This document shows positions 1-8,950 of a stretch of 64,000 nucleotides of DNA, in pieces. The DNA comes from Anaerolineales bacterium UBA2200. GTDB taxonomy: Bacteria; Chloroflexota; Anaerolineae; UBA2200. The stretch covers positions 62,001 to 126,000 of the forward strand of contig DCVA01000036.1 of the NCBI GenBank assembly GCA_002327925.1, in the 5' to 3' direction. Each line of letters starts with the position of its first letter. Positions within the stretch are counted from its first letter, which is position 1. The notes beneath the pieces are model-generated. The model did no database searches. It worked only from the letters and a program-made list of their open reading frames with translations, and was not told the DNA's origin. The translations under genes and the position numbers were made by a program.

Positions 1-501
1 CCATTCCCTGTCGTCCTCGCGGTGGGATTGCGGCTCCATCCAGCGCTCTCGATGGGCCACGACCCGGTCGAAATTGCGATTCTGGATCAGCAGCAACCCC
101 CCGGGCCGGAGACACTCAGCCATGTCGCCCAGCGCCGCGGCCAGCGAGGCAGGGTCGAGGAGGTGAGGCAGTGAATTGCCGAGGCAGATCAGGGCGTCGA
201 AGCCCTCGCCCGTTCGTTCGCGCATCTCCCCAAAGCCGGCCACATGAAACGAGAGCGACAAATTCTCGTCGAGGGCGTTGCGCCTGGCCAGCTCGATCAT
301 GGCAACGCTGGCATCGGCGCCAGTCACATCAAAGCCACGTTTGGCAAGCGCGATGGCATGCTGACCGCTGCCACAGGCGGCGTCCAGGACTTTCCGCGCC
401 CCCGCTGCGTTCAGCTCCCGCTCCAGGAACGGCATCTCGTACGCCAGACGCGAGGGCCAGTTGACAAAGCGGTCATAGTCGTCGCTCAGCTCGTCGTACA
501 C
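1..501 (-). CDS. SAM-dependent methyltransferase, partial (C-terminus beyond window)
   Basis: A class I SAM-dependent methyltransferase; only the first 167 residues lie in the window and the substrate is unknown. Residues 38-47 read VLDAACGSGQ, the glycine-rich SAM-binding motif I, and the GADAS at 61-65 is the acidic loop of motif II. A DALICLGNSLPHL segment near 97-109 matches the motif IV region of small-molecule methyltransferases. I chose the GTG at 501 because GGAGGT lies five bases upstream. The start overlaps the last codons of the upstream ferredoxin gene, so the two are translationally coupled. The substrate cannot be read from this sequence. Confidence 0.85.
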   Translation of the reverse strand, partial: MYDELSDDYDRFVNWPSRLAYEMPFLERELNAAGARKVLDAACGSGQHAIALAKRGFDVTGADASVAMIELARRNALDENLSLSFHVAGFGEMRERTGEGFDALICLGNSLPHLLDPASLAAALGDMAECLRPGGLLLIQNRNFDRVVAHRERWMEPQSHREDDREW

Positions 502-737
502 CTGTCACCTCCGGGGGACGGCGGATCCTCGGCCCAGACAATGGCATACTCACAGCGGATGGCGCCAGCGGGGCAAGTTGCTTCGCACTCTGCGCAGTAG
601 GTGCAGTCCAGAGGCCGCGCGAAATGCGGACCCTCGTCGGCCATTTCGACCGCATGGCCGGGGCAGAGAGACACGCAGACGCCGCAGCGGGTACAGAGCA
701 CCAGGTCAATTCGGGGAAGTGCCAGAGCAGACCGCAA
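486..737 (-). CDS. Two-cluster 4Fe-4S ferredoxin
   Basis: An 83-residue electron-transfer protein predicted to carry two 4Fe-4S clusters. Cys15, 18, 21 and 25 form the first CxxCxxCxxxCP motif and Cys45, 48, 51 and 55 the second, which is the bacterial 2[4Fe-4S] ferredoxin pattern. About 20 hydrophilic residues follow the second cluster. It lies between a Crp/Fnr-type regulator (upstream, same strand) and a methyltransferase whose start overlaps its stop, suggesting an operon. The redox partner is not visible. Confidence 0.9.
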   Translation of the reverse strand: MRSALALPRIDLVLCTRCGVCVSLCPGHAVEMADEGPHFARPLDCTYCAECEATCPAGAIRCEYAIVWAEDPPSPGGDRCTTS

Positions 738-830
738 CGACCTACCTCCAGTGAAAGGGAAACGTGCCTGACGGATCGTGCCCAGTGTAGCCGATTGGCG
801 AGGAATGGGATACGACTTTCGTCGTACTGA

Positions 831-1499
831 CTAGAGGTTGGATTCTGCGACGAGGCCTTCACGGTCCACAACGATGATGCGTTCGCGGTCCAGCTGGATG
901 AGGCCGGCATCGACCAGGGCGCGCAGTCCGCGCCCGATTACGTCGCGGACTGTCCCTAGCCGGGCAGCGATTTCGTCCTGAGTCCACACACGGCGAGGCA
1001 CCTGATCCTTTTCAGCGTTGTCCAGCAGAAAGCGGGCCAGCCGTCCGCGCACGCTGCGCAGCGAGATGGTCTCAACGAGGTCGGTCAGGTGATCCAGCTT
1101 CCCGGCCAGGTCGTCCAGCAGGGTCAGCCCGAGATCAGGATAGAGGCGGATGAGCCGGCGAAGGTCGTGACTGCTGATCTGCAACAGCCGACTCGCTACC
1201 ACGGCTTCGGCGCTGGCGTGATTGGCGCCGCCCGTCCGCAGAGCGGGCACCAGGTTGAAAGGCGTGCCCCTCACGGCCGTGGTGAGCACCTGCTGGCGTC
1301 CCGACAGCGAGTCGCGGAAGATCCTCACGGCTCCTTCGATCACAAAGTAAGCCGCCTCGCACGGCTCGCCCCCAAGCAGAATCAGCTCACCGGCTCCAGA
1401 GACCCGCTCCGTGGCGACCTGGGCCAGCGCAGCGCGCACGGGTGCAGGCAGCCCGGCAAACAGGGGAACTCGGTCCAGCAAGCGCTCGTCACAGGACAT
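831..1499 (-). CDS. Crp/Fnr-family transcriptional regulator
   Basis: A 222-residue regulator with an N-terminal cyclic-nucleotide-binding-like beta-roll (about residues 12-125), a long dimerisation helix and a C-terminal winged helix. The recognition helix region TQDEIAARLGTVRDVIGRGL (near 170-190) has the spacing of the Fnr/Crp helix-turn-helix. Only one cysteine lies near the N-terminus, so an Fnr-type 4Fe-4S cluster is unlikely; the ligand could be a nucleotide, haem or another small molecule. It is read toward the ferredoxin and methyltransferase genes. Its promoter is so close that the mRNA may have almost no leader. Confidence 0.88.
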   Translation of the reverse strand: MSCDERLLDRVPLFAGLPAPVRAALAQVATERVSGAGELILLGGEPCEAAYFVIEGAVRIFRDSLSGRQQVLTTAVRGTPFNLVPALRTGGANHASAEAVVASRLLQISSHDLRRLIRLYPDLGLTLLDDLAGKLDHLTDLVETISLRSVRGRLARFLLDNAEKDQVPRRVWTQDEIAARLGTVRDVIGRGLRALVDAGLIQLDRERIIVVDREGLVAESNL

Positions 1500-1508
1500 G
1501 GTATGTTC

Positions 1509-1536
1509 ATTCTATGCACGCACAGGGGCCTGTCAA
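1509..1536 (-). promoter_or_regulatory. Promoter of the Crp/Fnr regulator
   Basis: On the minus strand TTGACA (1531-1536) and TAGAAT (1509-1514) are 16 bp apart. Only nine bases separate the -10 box from the ATG at 1499, so transcription should begin zero to three bases before the start codon. Confidence 0.65.
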
Positions 1537-1557
1537 GGCAGCGCACAGCCCGATGCT

Positions 1558-1586
1558 TTGACTATTCGACTGGCATGGCGTAAACT
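1558..1586 (+). promoter_or_regulatory. Promoter of the lipoprotein-glycosyltransferase operon
   Basis: TTGACT (1558-1563) and TAAACT (1581-1586) are 17 bp apart. The box lies about 30 bases before the lipoprotein start. Confidence 0.6.
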
Positions 1587-1615
1587 GAAGGGGATACTGG
1601 CCATAAGAGGTGCAC

Positions 1616-2806
1616 TTGAAAGCCCGGACATCAATGACTCTGGCTCTGTTGTGGATAATGCTCGCTCTGACCGCCTGTGGTCAGAAGCCCCTGCTGCACT
1701 CGGTGAGCATTGTCCCGAACGTGATCTCACCCAACGCCGATGGCACGGAAGACGTGGCTCGCATCTCATACTCGGTGGCGCGTCCGGCGCGTCTATCGAT
1801 CTATCTGGTTGACGCCGGCGGGCAGCGACACTCGGTCCGCACGGACCTCGACCGGCCGGCAGGGGACTACGAGACTCTCTTTAGCGGAGTGGTCAGCAAC
1901 AGGCTTCTGGCGGACGGCACGTACACCTGCGTGCTGGAAGCGCGGACCGCTCACGGCGAGACGGAGCGCGTCGAGGCCTTTCTCACCCTTCAGGGCGGCG
2001 AACCCAACTTGATTCAGATCAAGAACCTGAACATTTACCCCACCACTTTCACACCCAATCGGGACGGCATCAACGACCGCGTCACGGTGGCCTACCACCT
2101 CACCAAAGAGGCGGTCAGTGTGCAGGTCTACCTTGTCGATGCGGCAGGCGGCAAGTACCCGCTGCCTGAGGACAAGATACGCCCGATGGGCGCTGCGGGA
2201 AATCACGAGCACGACTATGAGGGGGGAGTGGACCTCGGAGCCACGCCCCCGGCCGACGGCACCTATCGGGTGGTGGTCGAGGCGCAGGATGCGGTGGGCA
2301 ATCTGGATACGGCCGAAGGTCAACTGACGATCAAGGACGGCGGCGTGCCGCGAATGGAAATCGTGAACCGGGCTGCTCAATGGTCTGCCAGTGTGCTTCC
2401 GCTGGGCGGCACGCTCACCTTTACCTGCACCCTGCGCAATATCGGGAATGTGGCCATTCGCACCAAAGGTCCGCCGCCAGGAACCCTCTATACGACGCAG
2501 GAGAACTTTAACAGCAAGGTTGCCTACGAGGAACCCGGTATCTTTCGACTGGGGATGGATTTCGAGGGCAACAGCTCCGGCCGCACCTATCCTTTCCGCT
2601 GGCAACTGGGCGCAGACGACGAGCTGACCACGGTGGACGGGCAGAAGTACCTTCTCCCGGGCCAGACCGTTGAGGTGGTGGGCCACCTGAAGATCATCGA
2701 CAAGCCGGTAGTGGTCGCGCCCTACTACTGGCTGGGCCTCATCCACGAGCAGGTGTGGATCGTCGAAGACCGAGTCGAGCCCGTGCCGGTCACCATCGGG
2801 TTCTAA
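1616..2806 (+). CDS. Lipoprotein with two FlgD/CHU_C-like Ig modules
   Basis: A predicted secreted lipoprotein of 397 residues. A short basic N-terminus is followed by a hydrophobic stretch and the lipobox LTAC, with Cys21 as the lipidated residue. Two similar modules begin with SPNADGTEDVARISY and TPNRDGINDRVTVAY, each followed by a beta-rich segment ending in LADGTYTCVLEA or PADGTYRVVVEA; these are FlgD-like Ig-fold repeats. The C-terminal third (from about residue 245) is another beta-rich domain I do not recognise. I prefer the TTG at 1616 because AAGAGG lies just upstream; GTG 1610 and ATG 1634 are alternatives. The next gene starts immediately after the stop. Function is unknown, perhaps envelope structure. 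Confidence 0.75.
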   Translation: MKARTSMTLALLWIMLALTACGQKPLLHSVSIVPNVISPNADGTEDVARISYSVARPARLSIYLVDAGGQRHSVRTDLDRPAGDYETLFSGVVSNRLLADGTYTCVLEARTAHGETERVEAFLTLQGGEPNLIQIKNLNIYPTTFTPNRDGINDRVTVAYHLTKEAVSVQVYLVDAAGGKYPLPEDKIRPMGAAGNHEHDYEGGVDLGATPPADGTYRVVVEAQDAVGNLDTAEGQLTIKDGGVPRMEIVNRAAQWSASVLPLGGTLTFTCTLRNIGNVAIRTKGPPPGTLYTTQENFNSKVAYEEPGIFRLGMDFEGNSSGRTYPFRWQLGADDELTTVDGQKYLLPGQTVEVVGHLKIIDKPVVVAPYYWLGLIHEQVWIVEDRVEPVPVTIGF

Positions 2807-3739
2807 ATGGACCTGTCCGTTGTCATTGTCAACTGGAACGTCCGAAGTCTGCTCCAGGTCTGTCTGCGTTCCGTCCGAGCTTCCCTTGTGTCGAGCCCTC
2901 TCTCCTGGGAACTGTGCGTGGTGGACAACGCCAGCGGCGACGGCAGTCCGGAGATGGTGCGAGAGAGCTTTTCCCGGGTCCGGTTGATTGCCAACGCGGA
3001 GAACCTCGGCTACGCCGGCGCCAGTAACCAGGGCCTGGAATCGTCGACCGGGCGCTACTGCCTGATCCTGAACCCGGACACTGAGGTCCACGGCGCTGCC
3101 CTGGAAACCATGGTGACCTTCCTGGAGGCGACTCCGCGGGCGGGCATGGTAGGCCCCAGGCTGATCTTTTCCGAAGGCGGTTTCCAGCATTCGGCGTTCG
3201 CATTCCCTGGCGTGTTGCAGGTTCTGTTCGACCTCTTCCCCGTGCCCGGACCGATCCTGGAGTCACGGCTCAACGGACGCTACCCTCGCTCCCGGTACGC
3301 TTCGGGTCGTCCTTTTCTCGTGGGGCACCCGCTGGGCGCCTGCATGATGGTGCGCCGGACTGCGCTCGACAGGGTGGGCGGCATGGACACGGGCTATTTC
3401 ATGTACTGCGAGGAGCTCGACTGGGCAAAACGGTTCCATCGCGGCGGGTGGCAGGTCTACTGCGTCCCGTCGGCTGAGGTTGTGCATCATGCGGGCCAGA
3501 GCACGAAGCAGGTGCGTCCCGAGATGTACGTCCAGCTCTGGCGCAGCCGGCTGCGTTTCTACCGCAAGCACTACGGGGCTGCGCACAATGCCCTCATCCC
3601 TCTGCTCCTCAGAGCCGGGCTGCACTATCAGGAGGGCCAGGCACTGCAGGAGGCTCGATGTGGTCGGCTGTCCGCCGCGGAGCTGGCGGAACGGCAGCAG
3701 ATGTACAGGGGAGTTCGGGAGCTCATTCGTCAGTCCTGA
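2807..3739 (+). CDS. Family 2 glycosyltransferase (rhamnosyltransferase-like)
   Basis: A 310-residue GT-A fold glycosyltransferase, probably adding a sugar to a cell-envelope polysaccharide. The N-terminus has VVIVNWNV and VDNASGDGSPEMV, typical of nucleotide-sugar binding in the WbbL-like rhamnosyltransferase group. LILNPDTEV near residue 88 supplies the metal-binding Asp, GACMMVRRTAL follows near 178, and EELDWAKRFHRGG near 202 holds the catalytic acidic pair. No membrane segment is seen. The ATG directly follows the stop of the lipoprotein gene, so the two are co-transcribed. Donor and acceptor cannot be assigned. Confidence 0.88.
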   Translation: MDLSVVIVNWNVRSLLQVCLRSVRASLVSSPLSWELCVVDNASGDGSPEMVRESFSRVRLIANAENLGYAGASNQGLESSTGRYCLILNPDTEVHGAALETMVTFLEATPRAGMVGPRLIFSEGGFQHSAFAFPGVLQVLFDLFPVPGPILESRLNGRYPRSRYASGRPFLVGHPLGACMMVRRTALDRVGGMDTGYFMYCEELDWAKRFHRGGWQVYCVPSAEVVHHAGQSTKQVRPEMYVQLWRSRLRFYRKHYGAAHNALIPLLLRAGLHYQEGQALQEARCGRLSAAELAERQQMYRGVRELIRQS

Positions 3740-3752
3740 TCGGAGGGTACGG

Positions 3753-4493
3753 TTGCTGGCAGCGGTGGTCCTTACTCGCAACGAAGCGCATAACATCGTC
3801 GAGTGCCTGCGCAGTCTGAAGTGGGCCGATCATCTGCTCGTGCTGGACTCGTTCAGCACAGACGGTACAGTGGACCTGGCCCGGTCTGTCGGCGCCTCGG
3901 TCCAGCAGAGGGCGTTTCAGAACTATGCAGACCAGCGAAACGCCGCCCTGGACTTTGTCGAAACCGAATGGGTGTTCTTCGTTGACGCGGACGAGAGGGC
4001 CACACAGGAGCTGGCCGCGGAAGTGAGACAGGCGATCTCCGGGTCGCATGCGGTGGGCTGGTGGGTGCCGCGACGCAACTATATCTGGGGGCGCTGGATC
4101 CAGCACGCCGGCTGGTACCCGGACTATCAGCTCCGCCTGCTGAAGCGCGGCTTCGCACGCTACGACCTGGCGCGCCCGGTTCATGAAGTGGTACAGCTCG
4201 ACGGGCCGGAGGCCTGGCTGCAGAACGCCCTGATTCACAACAACTACCAGACCGTCGGACAGTTTCTGCGCAAGCAGGACGCCTACGCCACGTTTGAAGC
4301 AGGCATACTTCGAGAGAAGGGCGTACGGCCGAGACCCCACAGCCTGCTGCTGCAGCCGGTGCGGGAATTCTGGCGCCGCTACGTCAGCCTGTCTGGCTAC
4401 AGGGATGGGGGACACGGTCTCCTGCTGAGTATCCTGATGGCCTACTACACTCACGTGGCCTATCGCCGCGCGAGAGCCTCGACCGATGCCTAA
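3753..4493 (+). CDS. Family 2 glycosyltransferase (WaaE/KdtX-like)
   Basis: A 246-residue glycosyltransferase of the type found in LPS-core and glycolipid synthesis. It opens with AAVVLTRNEAHNIVECLRSL, then DSFSTDGTVDLARS and FVDADER (DxD motif), then RLLKRG followed by RYD and VHE, which is the order seen in WaaE-like enzymes. The start is the TTG at 3753, with GGAGGG upstream at a spacing of about five bases; the longer open frame upstream of it overlaps the previous gene and is not needed. The stop overlaps the start of the next (ATPase) gene by eight bases. Confidence 0.85.
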   Translation: MLAAVVLTRNEAHNIVECLRSLKWADHLLVLDSFSTDGTVDLARSVGASVQQRAFQNYADQRNAALDFVETEWVFFVDADERATQELAAEVRQAISGSHAVGWWVPRRNYIWGRWIQHAGWYPDYQLRLLKRGFARYDLARPVHEVVQLDGPEAWLQNALIHNNYQTVGQFLRKQDAYATFEAGILREKGVRPRPHSLLLQPVREFWRRYVSLSGYRDGGHGLLLSILMAYYTHVAYRRARASTDA

Positions 4494-6666
4494 GCTGGAA
4501 CTGACCCCTGCGCAGAAGAGCATCATTCTTGCCCCTGTCGGCAACCCGCGGGCTGTCTTCCTGCACGGACCGGCGGGCTGCGGAAAGACGACCGCCGCAG
4601 TTGAGCGCCTGCGTTACCTGCTGGATATCGGCGTGCGCGGCGACAGCCTTCTGGTGTGGGTACCTCAGCGCTCTCTGGGCAGGCCCTATTCAACAGCCCT
4701 GCGCGGACCCGACGTGCCGGCCGGTCCAACTGTGGATGTGGTCAGCCTGGACGGCCTCGCCCGTCGGACGCTGGAGCTTTTCTGGCCGCTGGTTGCCGCG
4801 GATGCCGGTTTCGACCCATTGCGTTCCCCCACGTTCCTCACGCTCGAGACGACCCAGTACTATCTGGATCAGGTAGTCGAGCCCCTCTACCAGGAGGGCG
4901 CCTTCGGAGACGTCACCCTTCCCCGCAACCGGCTGATGAGCCAGATCATTGACAACCTCAACAAGGCCGCCCTGGTGGGCTTCGCCCACACGGAGATCGC
5001 AAGCCGGCTGAGCTCTGCCTGGACAGGACCCAGCAGCCGGGAGCGAGTATACGAGGCGGTGCAGCGCGCCGCGACCGGTTTTCGGGACTACTGCCTGGCC
5101 CACAACCTGCTGGACTTTGCGCTCCAGGTGGAGACCTTCATGCGCTTTGTGTGGTCTCGACCAGAGTGCCAGGCGTTTCTCCTGCGCGGCTACCGGCATG
5201 TCATTGCTGACAATCTCGAGGAGGATATTCCCGTTGCCCACGACCTGCTGCGCGCCTGGGTCAAGCAGGCAGATAGTGCGTTGCTGGTGATGGACGAGGA
5301 GGCCGGCTTTCGCAGTTACCTCGGCGCGGATCCGCGAGGGGCCGCGGCGCTGCGTGACCTCTGCGACCGGGAGGTATTGCTGGACCTGCAGCAGGTCGCG
5401 TCTGCTCAGGTGATGGCCCTCGGCGCGGGGCTGGCGTACTCGTCGCGCTCTCCCCTCCGCCAGGGGCAGACAGCCGCGCCAGACATGGCAGATATGCGGT
5501 CAGCGCTTGCCGTCGACCAATGGCACTTTCACACGGACATGCTTGTTTTTGTGGCGGACGAGGTAGAGAAGCTGGTTCACTCGGCCGGGATTGCCCCCGG
5601 GGAGATCGCGATCGTCTCCCCGTTTGTCGACGATGCGCTCCGGTTCGCCCTGGTCACTGAGCTGCAGCGCCGGAAGGTGCCGGTCCGCACGCATCGTCCC
5701 TCACGCTCACTGCGAGAGGAACCGGCCGTGCTGTGTCTGCTGACCCTGGCGCAGCTTGCGCACCCGCACTGGGAGCAGCGTCCGCCTGCCAGCCAGGTCG
5801 CCCTCGCCCTGACGCGGGCGATAAACGACCTTGATCTATCTCGCGCCACGACCCTGGTTAGAATGTTGTACCGAAGCAAGGACAGCCAACCTCAGCTCCG
5901 TGAGTTCGGTATGATGCGCTCAGAAGCGCAGCAGCGCATCACCTACGTTCTGGGTGAGCGCTACACGGGCCTGCGCCAGCGGCTGATGGACTATCAGCAG
6001 GGACAGCCGCCCCCGTTGGACGTGTTCCTGTCGAGACTCTTCGACGAGCTGCTCTGCCGGCCTGGGTACGGTTTTCACAACGACCTCGACGCGGCGGCCG
6101 CGACCGCGAGCTTGATCGAATCCGTGCGCAAGTTCCGCTGGGCGGTAGAGACATCCGACAACGACGAGCTGGGAAAGCGCTACCTGGCCATGGTCGGGCG
6201 GGGCGTGCTCGCCGCTCAGTACTTGCGCTCCGGCGCCGACCCGGACGAGGCGGTCTTTGTCGGTCCGGCGCACACGTTCCTGACCGAGAACCGGCCTGTG
6301 AGCTACCAGTTCTGGCTCTTCGCCAACAGCCCCGCCTGGGGCAGGCGCCTGTACCAGCCCCTGACGCACCCATTCGTACTGACACGCCATTGGCCCCGGG
6401 GCACCCAGTGGACCGATGAAGACGAGTTTCAGACCGGCGAGGAAACTCTGTCAAGGCTGATCCTGGGCCTGACGCGTCGCTGCCGGGAGCAGGTGTACCT
6501 CACATTCTGCGACCTCAATCCTCGCGGACGCGAGGAGCGGGGCCCCCTGGCCGACCGGATGCAGAATCTCCTGCGCCAGGCAAGGCGACAGCCGGAGCGC
6601 AAGGGAGCTGATGGGTTCGGGACAGGCGACGCAGAACATGCCATTCCAGGGGATAGTCTTGTTTAG
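4486..6666 (+). CDS. AddB-like UvrD-family ATPase (degenerate helicase)
   Basis: A 726-residue protein related to superfamily 1 helicases. A Q-like LTPAQKSII is followed by Walker A GPAGCGKTTA with Lys34. The position of motif II reads VIADNLEED in place of DEFQD, so the catalytic Glu of Walker B is replaced by Asn. No convincing motif V or VI is seen. Such a motor-poor subunit is what AddB is to AddA: a scaffold that binds ATP. The next two genes encode an active helicase and a separate Fe-S nuclease, and all three overlap, so they probably form one double-strand-break resection complex. The AddB-like label rests on architecture and context, not on detailed similarity. Confidence 0.7.
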   Translation: MPKLELTPAQKSIILAPVGNPRAVFLHGPAGCGKTTAAVERLRYLLDIGVRGDSLLVWVPQRSLGRPYSTALRGPDVPAGPTVDVVSLDGLARRTLELFWPLVAADAGFDPLRSPTFLTLETTQYYLDQVVEPLYQEGAFGDVTLPRNRLMSQIIDNLNKAALVGFAHTEIASRLSSAWTGPSSRERVYEAVQRAATGFRDYCLAHNLLDFALQVETFMRFVWSRPECQAFLLRGYRHVIADNLEEDIPVAHDLLRAWVKQADSALLVMDEEAGFRSYLGADPRGAAALRDLCDREVLLDLQQVASAQVMALGAGLAYSSRSPLRQGQTAAPDMADMRSALAVDQWHFHTDMLVFVADEVEKLVHSAGIAPGEIAIVSPFVDDALRFALVTELQRRKVPVRTHRPSRSLREEPAVLCLLTLAQLAHPHWEQRPPASQVALALTRAINDLDLSRATTLVRMLYRSKDSQPQLREFGMMRSEAQQRITYVLGERYTGLRQRLMDYQQGQPPPLDVFLSRLFDELLCRPGYGFHNDLDAAAATASLIESVRKFRWAVETSDNDELGKRYLAMVGRGVLAAQYLRSGADPDEAVFVGPAHTFLTENRPVSYQFWLFANSPAWGRRLYQPLTHPFVLTRHWPRGTQWTDEDEFQTGEETLSRLILGLTRRCREQVYLTFCDLNPRGREERGPLADRMQNLLRQARRQPERKGADGFGTGDAEHAIPGDSLV

Positions 6667-8950
6667 ACCCCGCGAATCCCAGAAGCGCATCCTGTCCTAT
6701 TCTGGTGGGTTGATGGGCGTTGCCGCCGTGCCCGGTAGCGGAAAAACGGCGGTCCTCTCGGCCCTGGCCGCGCGCCTCGTCGCCACCAGTCTGGACAGCG
6801 ATCAGGAAGTGCTGATCGTTACGCTGGTCAATTCGGCGGTCGACAACTTTTCCTCACGCATCAGGCAGTGCCTCAAATCCGACTACGGGCTTCTCCCGGG
6901 CATGGGCTACCGCGTGCGAACCCTGCACAGCCTGTCGTTGGACGTCGTGCGAGAGCGCCCCGGTTTGGTGGGCCTGGCTGACGACTTTGCGGTGGCCGAC
7001 GAGGCAGAATGCGACCGGCTGCTGAAGGAAGTCGTGCAGTCGGCCCTGCGCACCCGGCCTGAGCTGTTCTCCAACTATGCGCGCCCCGAGTGCGAAAGCC
7101 AGTCCTGGGCGCGTCAAAGCTGGCAGGATGACAAGGCACTGCAGGTGGCGCGTGCATTCATACGTCAGGCCAAAGACCGCCAGTCCACTCCCGAGCTGCT
7201 ACAGAGCTGGCTGACCGCTCGCGGAGACCCCTGGCCCCTGGCCAGCTTCTGCGCTTCTGTCTTTGCCGACTATCAGCGAGGCCTGGCCTACCGCGGCAAA
7301 GTGGACTTTGACGACCTCGTGAGCCACGCCTACACAGCGCTGCGCCTCGACGAGGACTATCTACAACGATGCAGGCATCGCTGGCCGTTCGTGCTGGAGG
7401 ATGAGGCGCAGGATTCCAGCCGCCTGCAGCAGGACTTGCTGGCCCTGCTGACTGGGTCCAACGGAAACTGGGTGCGCGTCGGCGACGCGAATCAGGCCGT
7501 CTACAACACCTTCACCACGGCTAACCCGCGGCTTCTGAACGAGTTTCTCCAGCGGCCGGACGTTCAGCCCATCGAGATGCAGGAATCGGGACGCTCTGCG
7601 AGGCCCATCCAGGAATTGGCCAACCACCTGGTGGACTGGGCCATGGAGGAAACGCACATTCCACACGCCGGAACCGCTTTTCGCGCCCAGCACCTTCGGG
7701 TGACGGAAGCCGACGACCCGCAGGCGAACCCCCCGGGGGGTGACTGCCGAGTAAGTTTCTTCGGTCCGGCGCAGTCTCCTGACAGGGAGCTTCAACGGGT
7801 GGTCCGGTCGCTCGTGAAATGGGTGCCCAAGAACCCTCAGCGGACTGTGGCGGTGCTGACTCCCGACAACGCGCGCGGCGCAGAATTCGTCAAGCTGCTT
7901 CAGAGCCACGGCCTGACGTGCGTCGAACTGCTCAACAAGAGCAGCCCCGCCCGCAGCACAGCGGAAACTCTGCAGGGGGTCCTGGGTTGTCTGGCCGATC
8001 CGGATAGCCCGGCGAAACTCAGCCAGGCTTTTTTGGCCTGGCAGTGGCGGCAGGTCAAGAGTCCAGAAACGAGGACTGCCGTCCAGGCCCTGGCCGCGAG
8101 CATCGCGGCATGTCCCAGGGTGGAGGAGTATCTATGGCCCCGCGCGGGTGTGACCTGGCCGAACGCGCACGAGTTCGCGGACGAAGCTACGCAGTTCCTG
8201 GCCGACTTTCGCGAGCGCGTGCAGCGCTGGCAGGCAGCCGCCGGCCTGCCCATTGACCAGTTGCTGCTCACCCTCATTCCCGACCTGTTCGACCAACCGG
8301 CTGACATCGTGCGTGCCTACCGCTTCGCAGTGGTGCTGCGCGACTACAGCGACACGAATCCGAACTGGACCCTGAGGCAGCTGGCAGCGGAGATCGACCG
8401 CATCGCCAGCAACGAACGGCACCTAGCAGGAGCTCTGGGTGAGGATGTCACGCTCGATCCGGAGAAGCACAGGGGCGAAGTGGTGGTGGCGACCATGCAC
8501 AAAGCCAAGGGTTTGGAGTGGGACCGCGTCTATCTCACCGCTCTCAACAACTATGACTTTCCTTCTGGGGCAGAGCTGGACAGCTTCAAGAGCGAGTACT
8601 GGTTCGTCCGCGACGGACTGAACCTTCAGGCAGAGGCACTGGGACAGCTCGAGGCGCTGCGTCCGGAGGGAAGACCCTATGTGGAAGGAGAGCCATCGAC
8701 CGAGGCGCGCTGGGACTATATCCAGGAGAGACTTCGCCTGCTCTACGTAGGCATTACACGGGCCAGGCGAGAGCTCATCGCCACCTGGAACACAGGAAAG
8801 AAGCGTACGCAGACTCCCGCCGTGGCCTTCACCGAGCTGCGAACCTTCTGGGAGCAGAGTCATCCCGGGGTGGAGGGCATCGGGGAGCCCTCAAGCCCTG
8901 TGGCCCCGCAGCTCAGTCCGGACCAGGAGGAGCGTGGTAATGTTGCCTGA
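6611..8950 (+). CDS. UvrD/AddA-like ATP-dependent DNA helicase
   Basis: A 779-residue superfamily 1A helicase with all key motifs: Walker A AVPGSGKTA (Lys45), motif II VLEDEAQDSS, motif III WVRVGDANQAVYNTF, motif V VVATMHKAKGLEWDRVYL and motif VI LRLLYVGITRARREL. It ends about 60 residues after motif VI, so it lacks the C-terminal nuclease domain of AddA; that activity is supplied by the next gene. The start overlaps the previous gene by 56 bases, with GGGAG just upstream of the ATG; an ATG at 6638 is a weaker alternative. It likely translocates on single-stranded DNA and unwinds ends for recombination. Confidence 0.85.
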   Translation: MGSGQATQNMPFQGIVLFRPRESQKRILSYSGGLMGVAAVPGSGKTAVLSALAARLVATSLDSDQEVLIVTLVNSAVDNFSSRIRQCLKSDYGLLPGMGYRVRTLHSLSLDVVRERPGLVGLADDFAVADEAECDRLLKEVVQSALRTRPELFSNYARPECESQSWARQSWQDDKALQVARAFIRQAKDRQSTPELLQSWLTARGDPWPLASFCASVFADYQRGLAYRGKVDFDDLVSHAYTALRLDEDYLQRCRHRWPFVLEDEAQDSSRLQQDLLALLTGSNGNWVRVGDANQAVYNTFTTANPRLLNEFLQRPDVQPIEMQESGRSARPIQELANHLVDWAMEETHIPHAGTAFRAQHLRVTEADDPQANPPGGDCRVSFFGPAQSPDRELQRVVRSLVKWVPKNPQRTVAVLTPDNARGAEFVKLLQSHGLTCVELLNKSSPARSTAETLQGVLGCLADPDSPAKLSQAFLAWQWRQVKSPETRTAVQALAASIAACPRVEEYLWPRAGVTWPNAHEFADEATQFLADFRERVQRWQAAAGLPIDQLLLTLIPDLFDQPADIVRAYRFAVVLRDYSDTNPNWTLRQLAAEIDRIASNERHLAGALGEDVTLDPEKHRGEVVVATMHKAKGLEWDRVYLTALNNYDFPSGAELDSFKSEYWFVRDGLNLQAEALGQLEALRPEGRPYVEGEPSTEARWDYIQERLRLLYVGITRARRELIATWNTGKKRTQTPAVAFTELRTFWEQSHPGVEGIGEPSSPVAPQLSPDQEERGNVA

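Noticed and set aside
1793..3190. A 465-codon minus-strand frame
   Set aside because: Antisense to the lipoprotein and first glycosyltransferase; His/Arg/Asp-rich with no domain.
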